Shown here piece by piece: positions 60,190 to 64,000 of a DNA stretch of 64,000 nt. The position numbers and the translations under genes were made by a program. The notes below the pieces were generated by a model. The model made no database searches. It was given only the letters and a program-made list of their open reading frames with translations, and had not been told where the DNA came from. Within the stretch, counting starts at the first letter, position 1, and each line of letters starts with the position of its first letter. Origin of the DNA: Serratia fonticola (lineage in GTDB: Bacteria; Pseudomonadota; Gammaproteobacteria; Enterobacterales; Enterobacteriaceae); contig NZ_CP011254.1 in assembly GCF_001006005.1 (NCBI RefSeq), forward strand, positions 186,001 to 250,000. Direction: 5' to 3'.

Positions 60190-60380
60190 GATCTTCTCCG
60201 CCTTAGCGGAGAAGCTCCCCGACTGATCATCGGGAGATAGCCGGTGAGCTCCCCCTAACCCTAGTGCCTATGAGCCCGTGGGAGAGATTGTGCCCCGGCT
60301 GTCTATTTCCCTGTCGCCTTCTAGACCGAACGGTATCCTGTGCCTATGAGCACCCACATATAAGGATGGTCCGGCGATAA
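60190..60380 (+). ncRNA. IS110 bridge RNA
   Basis: A structured RNA can be read in order: 5' stem-loop CTTCTCCGC-CTTA-GCGGAGAAG (60193-60214); a second hairpin (60215-60236); the target-binding loop closed by AGCCGG/CCGGCT (60239-60300); and the donor-binding loop closed by TCGCC/GGCGA and GACC/GGTC (60314-60377). Both loops contain the same 12-mer GTGCCTATGAGC. The target loop carries CCCTAACCCT, identical to the left flank, and TGGGAGAG, complementary to the right flank CTCTCCCA. The donor loop carries ACGGTATC, identical to the element's right end, and ATAAG, complementary to CTTAT at its left end. Exact transcript ends are not determined. Confidence 0.85.
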
Positions 60381-60408
60381 ATTTCAGACATGGTTATGGA
60401 GTGCCATA

Positions 60409-61368
60409 ATGCGTAGAACCCCTGTCGGCGTTGATATCGCCAAACACAAATTTGATGTCGCCGTACTGCTGGACAATCAGAAGTATAAAGCCAAAAAGTT
60501 TGCCAATACCCCTTCTGGATGCCGCGAGTTCGCAGCCTGGTTGAGCCGCTTTGGCGACTGTCATGTCTGCATGGAAGCCACCGGGAGCTACAGTACGGAA
60601 CTGGCCACTTATCTGGCAGACAACAACTACCACGTCAGTCTGATGAACCCGGCGTGTATCCATTCCTTCGGCAATACAGAACTGGCCCGGAACAAAACGG
60701 ACAAAAGCGATGCAGCGATGATAGCCCGCTACTGCGCACTGCATCAGCCTGACCCGTGGTTCCCAGCCCCGTTGAGCGAACGCCAGTTGACCGCGTTGGT
60801 CAGGCATCTTAAGAACCTGGAAGAGATGCGTCAGATGGAAGAAAATCGCCTGGAGGTGGCCGAAGCAGTCATCGTCCCTTCACTCAATGAGCACATCGCC
60901 ACGTTGGATGAACTGATACGAGAAACGAAGAAGAAAATCAGTCAGCACATCGATGATAACCCTGACCTGAAACGGGACAGCGAGTTGCTAAAAAGTATCC
61001 CTGGAGTGGGAGAGATGCTGAGCTCCAGCCTGCTGGCCTTCGCAGGAAACCTGCGTCGGTTCACCAGCAGCAAGGCCCTGGTAGCGTACGCAGGACTGAA
61101 TCCACAGCGATGTGAGTCGGGGATGTTTAAAGGGAAAAGCCGGTTATCGAAAGTGGGACACGGTGAGCTGCGAAGTGCGTTATACATGCCAGCGGTAGTG
61201 GCAGGCCAATACAATGTTGTGGTTAAAGACTTAACAGAAAGACTGAAGTTGCGTGGGAAGTCGGGCAAAGAGAGAGTGTGTGCGGCGATGCGAAAACTGC
61301 TGCAACTGGCCTATGGTGTGGTGAAATCAGGAAAGACATTTAATGCGGAAATACCGCTTGCCGGATAG
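60409..61368 (+). CDS. IS110-family transposase (bridge recombinase)
   Basis: 319 residues, intact. The N-terminal RuvC-like DEDD domain has D9 (GVDIAKHKFDVAV), E56 (CMEATGSY) and D98/D101 (KTDKSDAAMIARYC). A coiled coil lies at about 130-185, then the Tnp domain with SIPGVGEMLSSSLLAF and VAYAGLNPQRCESG, whose Ser236 is the likely nucleophile. IS110 enzymes recombine a donor and a target under guidance of the bridge RNA. The gene is complete and appears functional. Confidence 0.95.
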   Translation: MRRTPVGVDIAKHKFDVAVLLDNQKYKAKKFANTPSGCREFAAWLSRFGDCHVCMEATGSYSTELATYLADNNYHVSLMNPACIHSFGNTELARNKTDKSDAAMIARYCALHQPDPWFPAPLSERQLTALVRHLKNLEEMRQMEENRLEVAEAVIVPSLNEHIATLDELIRETKKKISQHIDDNPDLKRDSELLKSIPGVGEMLSSSLLAFAGNLRRFTSSKALVAYAGLNPQRCESGMFKGKSRLSKVGHGELRSALYMPAVVAGQYNVVVKDLTERLKLRGKSGKERVCAAMRKLLQLAYGVVKSGKTFNAEIPLAG

Positions 61369-61383
61369 CCGACAAGACGGTAT

Positions 61384-61393
61384 CTCTCCCAAA
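61384..61393. repeat. Middle part of the interrupted family 2 repeat
   Basis: CTCTCCCAAA between the IS110 right end and the 210-bp element. Confidence 0.8.
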
Positions 61394-61603
61394 GGGCTGA
61401 GGAATCCCCACTAATTTTTTCTTAGTGGTTTCAGAGAATTAGAACGAGTGTTTTACGAGCAATTTGTTCCATTTTGTTCGTAAATTGGCAGTGAGAGAAT
61501 TGTGAACGACTTCTTTCCTCCTGCTTTAGGCTGTTTTTCATCCCGTTTTTGGGTGAAAAGCAGCCTATTTCCCGTCTCAATTTTTCTGGGGATTCCTCAG
61601 CCC
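61394..61603. mobile_element. 210-bp non-autonomous element with 17-bp perfect terminal inverted repeats
   Basis: The ends GGGCTGAGGAATCCCCA (61394-61410) and its exact reverse complement (61587-61603) flank DNA without a credible gene. The direct repeat AAA (or CAAAG up to CCCAAAGGG, because the target is palindromic) flanks it on both sides. An internal hairpin at about 61528-61566 has the arms AGGCTG-TTTTCA-CCC and GGG-TGAAAA-CAGCCT. It fits a MITE; the parental transposase is not in the window. Confidence 0.8.
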
Positions 61604-61755
61604 AAAGGGAGAGGGGACCGATCGAGCTATTTATCGTTACTGAGCTCACCTTTGCTCTTCCAACGAATGTGCCACAGACTTACTTCTGTAACAGACGGCG
61701 ACACCTAACTAGCTCCTTCTCCCTGTGGGAGAAGGTTGGGATGAGGGGACTGAGC
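61604..61755. repeat. Right part of the interrupted repeat and its inverted partner
   Basis: AAAGGGAGAGGGGACC completes the left copy, and an inverted family 2 copy lies at about 61712-61750 (CTCCCTGTGGGAGAAGG, TTGGGATGAGGGG). The spacing of about 90 bp between copies is like that of the composite at 7843-8010. Nothing else is seen before acpS. Confidence 0.75.
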
Positions 61756-61798
61756 GTTCAACAGATTAACTCCGGCACCTGGCAACCACTCTGGGCAA

Positions 61799-62179
61799 TT
61801 ACCCCTCGATGATCACCGTAGCACAGGCATAGCGGCGTTCATCCGCCAGAGAAACGTGGATCGACTTCACCCCCATCTCCTGCGCCAGCTCGGCAGCACG
61901 TTCATGCAGCCGGATATTGGGTTTCCCCAGGCCATCATTGAACACTTCGAACTGATTGAACGCCAGGCCATTGCGGATGCCAGTGCCGAACGCCTTGGCG
62001 GCGGCCTCTTTGACCGCAAAGCGTTTCGCCAGGAAGCGTACCGGCTGCTGATGCTGCTGATACACCTCCCATTCGGCCGGGCTTAGCACCCGACGAGCAA
62101 GGCGATCGCCGCTGCGCTCCACCACCGCTTCGATACGCGCCATCTCCACGATGTCGGTTCCCAAGCCCAGTACCGCCAT
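61799..62179 (-). CDS. acpS: Holo-[acyl-carrier-protein] synthase
   Basis: 126 residues. AcpS transfers 4'-phosphopantetheine from CoA to apo-ACP. Conserved motifs: [13 protein letters not shown] (Mg-binding Asp) and [21 protein letters not shown] (Glu/Lys). Its start overlaps the pdxJ stop by one base (TAATG). Confidence 0.98.
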   Translation of the reverse strand: MAVLGLGTDIVEMARIEAVVERSGDRLARRVLSPAEWEVYQQHQQPVRFLAKRFAVKEAAAKAFGTGIRNGLAFNQFEVFNDGLGKPNIRLHERAAELAQEMGVKSIHVSLADERRYACATVIIEG

Positions 62180-62910
62180 TAGCGACGCGCTTCCCGCATC
62201 AGCAGTTTCATGTCCGCCACCGCGGCAGGTAAACCGCTCATCACCGCCTGACCAATGATGGCATGGCCGATATTCAGCTCATACATCTCTGGCAGCGCGG
62301 CGATCGGCTGCACGTTATGATAGGTCAAACCGTGGCCCGCATTCACCTTCAGGCCTTTGCTGGCCGCATAGGTGGCCGCTTTGGCAATGCGCTTGAGCTC
62401 GGCTTGAATGGCCAGATCGCCCTGCGCTTCGGCATAGGCACCGGTATGGATCTCGATATAAGGTGCGCCTACGGCCACCGCCGCGTCGATCTGACGGTGA
62501 TCGGCATCGATAAACAACGAAACCAAAATGCCAGCCTGTGCCAGGCGTTCAACCGCCACGGCAATTTTGTCCTGCTGCCCGGCCACGTCCAGCCCGCCTT
62601 CGGTAGTTACTTCCTGACGTTTTTCCGGCACCAGACAACAAAACTGAGGTTTCAGCTCAATGGCGATATCGAGCATTTCATCGGTGACGGCCATTTCCAG
62701 ATTCATACGGGTCTGGATGGTTTGGCGCAGGATACGCACGTCGCGGTCGGTGATATGACGGCGATCTTCACGCAGGTGAACGGTGATGCCATCGGCCCCC
62801 GCCTGCTCGGCAATAAATGCCGCCTGCACCGGATCCGGGTAGTTGGTGCCGCGCGCGTTACGTAACGTGGCAATATGATCGATATTGACGCCCAGCAATA
62901 AATCAGCCAT
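62179..62910 (-). CDS. pdxJ: Pyridoxine 5'-phosphate synthase
   Basis: 243 residues. PdxJ condenses 3-amino-1-hydroxyacetone phosphate with deoxyxylulose 5-phosphate in vitamin B6 synthesis. TIM-barrel landmarks: [42 protein letters not shown] and [12 protein letters not shown]. It lies between recO and acpS, as in E. coli. Confidence 0.98.
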   Translation of the reverse strand: MADLLLGVNIDHIATLRNARGTNYPDPVQAAFIAEQAGADGITVHLREDRRHITDRDVRILRQTIQTRMNLEMAVTDEMLDIAIELKPQFCCLVPEKRQEVTTEGGLDVAGQQDKIAVAVERLAQAGILVSLFIDADHRQIDAAVAVGAPYIEIHTGAYAEAQGDLAIQAELKRIAKAATYAASKGLKVNAGHGLTYHNVQPIAALPEMYELNIGHAIIGQAVMSGLPAAVADMKLLMREARR

Positions 62911-62984
62911 GACAACCCTCTACTAAGTCATTTTCAGTAGCAGCAGTTTACACGGGCGAGCAAAACGGCAAAAGCAGAAACCGC

Positions 62985-63716
62985 TTAGGCTTCGTCGACG
63001 GGGGTATCAGGTTGTTTGCGCACGAACTGGCGAAACAGTTCACGGCTCTTCAGCGGCTTACCGCCGAGATAGGGTTTCAGCGCCATGCGGGTAAAGCGCT
63101 TGGCTGCACGCAGGGTTTCTGCATCGGGGAACTGGCGTTCATCCAGAGCGCGGAGTTCACGGCCGGTAAAACTGTAATGATCCACCACCAGGCTGGCGAT
63201 AAAGCCTTTTTCTTCGCGATAGCGATAGGTCATGCCGTCATCCACCGGCTCGCCGCTGCCAGCACAATGGAGGAAATCCAGCCCGTAACCCAGGTGCCCC
63301 AACAGCGCCAACTCGAACTGCCGCAGGGCATGCTCCGGGGAGCTGTCTTCCGCCGCCAGGGCCTGCAAGCATTGCAGATAATCGAAGAACAACACCGAAT
63401 AGTTGCCTTCCTGCTCCAGCACCCGTGACAACAGTTCATTCACGTAAAGGCCGCTGTAAAGCATCATGCCGCTGAGGGGTAAACCAAGGGAGACCGCTTC
63501 GGCACCGCGCAGCGTTTTGACTTCGCCACGACCGCCCCAGCGTACTAACAGAGGAGTAAAGGGTTGCAAGCAACCCTTTAGATTGGAACGGCGACTGCGT
63601 GCGCCTTTTGCCAGCAAGCGCACCCGCCCATGACCTTCCGTGAACAGGTCCAGCATCAGGCTGGTTTCACTAAAGGGTCGCCCATGCAGGACGAAAGCGC
63701 GCTCCCAACCATCCAT
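62985..63716 (-). CDS. recO: RecO, recombination mediator protein
   Basis: 243 residues. RecO helps load RecA on SSB-coated ssDNA in the RecFOR pathway. The N-terminal OB-fold part ([22 protein letters not shown]) and the [14 protein letters not shown] segment are typical. It lies 8 bp downstream of era. Confidence 0.97.
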   Translation of the reverse strand: MDGWERAFVLHGRPFSETSLMLDLFTEGHGRVRLLAKGARSRRSNLKGCLQPFTPLLVRWGGRGEVKTLRGAEAVSLGLPLSGMMLYSGLYVNELLSRVLEQEGNYSVLFFDYLQCLQALAAEDSSPEHALRQFELALLGHLGYGLDFLHCAGSGEPVDDGMTYRYREEKGFIASLVVDHYSFTGRELRALDERQFPDAETLRAAKRFTRMALKPYLGGKPLKSRELFRQFVRKQPDTPVDEA

Positions 63717-63724
63717 AGGAGGTA

Positions 63725-64000
63725 TTACTTCAGGTCGTCGGTATAACCCAGGCTACGCAGCGCACGTTCGTCGTCCGCCCAGCCCGATTTCACTTTTACC
63801 CACAGTTCCAGATGCACTTTGGCTTCAAACATCTGTTCCATGTCCTGACGGGCTTCAATCCCGATAGTCTTGATCTTCGAACCTTTGTTGCCAATAACCA
63901 TCTTCTTCTGGCCTTCACGCTCAACCAGGATCAGACCGTGCACGTCGTAACCACCGCGCGCATTCGGTACAAACTGTTCGATCTCGACCGTCACTGAGTA
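63725..64000 (-). CDS. era: GTPase Era, C-terminal part only
   Basis: The frame is open to the right edge; the 92 visible codons (from [10 protein letters not shown]) are the C-terminal KH RNA-binding domain, with [20 protein letters not shown], then KIKTIG. Era is an essential GTPase that binds the 3' end of 16S rRNA during 30S assembly. The GTPase domain is outside the window. Confidence 0.97.
   Translation of the reverse strand, partial: YSVTVEIEQFVPNARGGYDVHGLILVEREGQKKMVIGNKGSKIKTIGIEARQDMEQMFEAKVHLELWVKVKSGWADDERALRSLGYTDDLK

Larger units (their letters stand above)
60182..61383 (+). mobile_element. IS110-family insertion sequence with bridge RNA
   Basis: 1202 bp, begins TATGTCTTG, ends GACGGTAT, and is flanked on both sides by the dinucleotide CT (60180-60181 and 61384-61385). 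Removing the element and one CT restores a family 2 repeat. There are no terminal inverted repeats, as expected for the family. The left 227 bp are non-coding and hold the bridge RNA, and the rest is the transposase. Boundaries rest on comparison with the intact repeat copies in this window. Confidence 0.88.

Noticed and set aside
61431..61812. Short open frames between the IS110 and acpS
   Set aside because: They cross the 210-bp element ends and palindromic repeats; no similarity, so not counted as genes.

Overview
The window carries a contiguous Enterobacterales chromosome segment. Protein sequences and gene order (yfgM-hisS-ispG-rodZ-rlmN-ndk-sseB-pepB-isc-trmJ-suhB ... csiE-hcaT-glyA-hmp ... 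glnB-nadE-glrR-qseG-glrK-glmY-purL-mltF-tadA ... pgpC-yfhH-yfhL-acpS-pdxJ-recO-era) match the E. coli 55-57 min region. The pilW-type gene beside rodZ, ERIC elements and a spermidine dehydrogenase point to Serratia or a close Yersiniaceae relative; the genus is an inference. Most genes lie on the minus strand.

Layout: 1-4757 yfgM (partial), hisS, ispG, rodZ and pilW; 4844-9310 rlmN, ndk, sseB and pepB; 9381-15344 the isc iron-sulfur operon (iscX to iscR), with two inverted ERIC elements, one splitting hscB from hscA; 15445-17100 trmJ and suhB. At 17275-24097 a four-gene Wadjet/MksBEFG anti-plasmid system (jetABCD) is inserted, apparently with its own promoter and an AUU start codon for jetA. 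At 24190-25838 is a zinc-uptake pair, zevAB, under a perfect Zur operator. Then come csiE, hcaT, glyA and hmp (NsrR box). Positions 31420-42765 form a polyamine-catabolism cluster: LysR regulator, two aminobutyraldehyde dehydrogenases, a YdcSTUV-type ABC importer, a Tat-exported spermidine dehydrogenase and a triheme cytochrome c. Together they could import polyamines, oxidise spermidine to 4-aminobutyraldehyde and convert that to GABA.

Positions 43116-49585 hold glnB, nadE and the glrR-qseG-glrK two-component system, with the sRNA gene glmY behind a sigma-54 promoter and three GlrR sites. After purL, mltF and tadA the right part is a mosaic of core genes and insertions: an iron-type alcohol dehydrogenase, a HigBA-like toxin-antitoxin pair, an IS110-family element and a 210-bp inverted-repeat element.

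The most notable signal is the IS110 element at 60182-61383. Its left non-coding end folds as a bridge RNA whose two loops can be read directly. The target loop matches both sides of the insertion site, and the donor loop matches the element's own ends. The site is a dispersed palindromic repeat, of which an unoccupied copy with a full 17-nt guide match lies at 7850-7866. A second small element sits in the same repeat copy. Two families of dispersed palindromic repeats recur in intergenic gaps.
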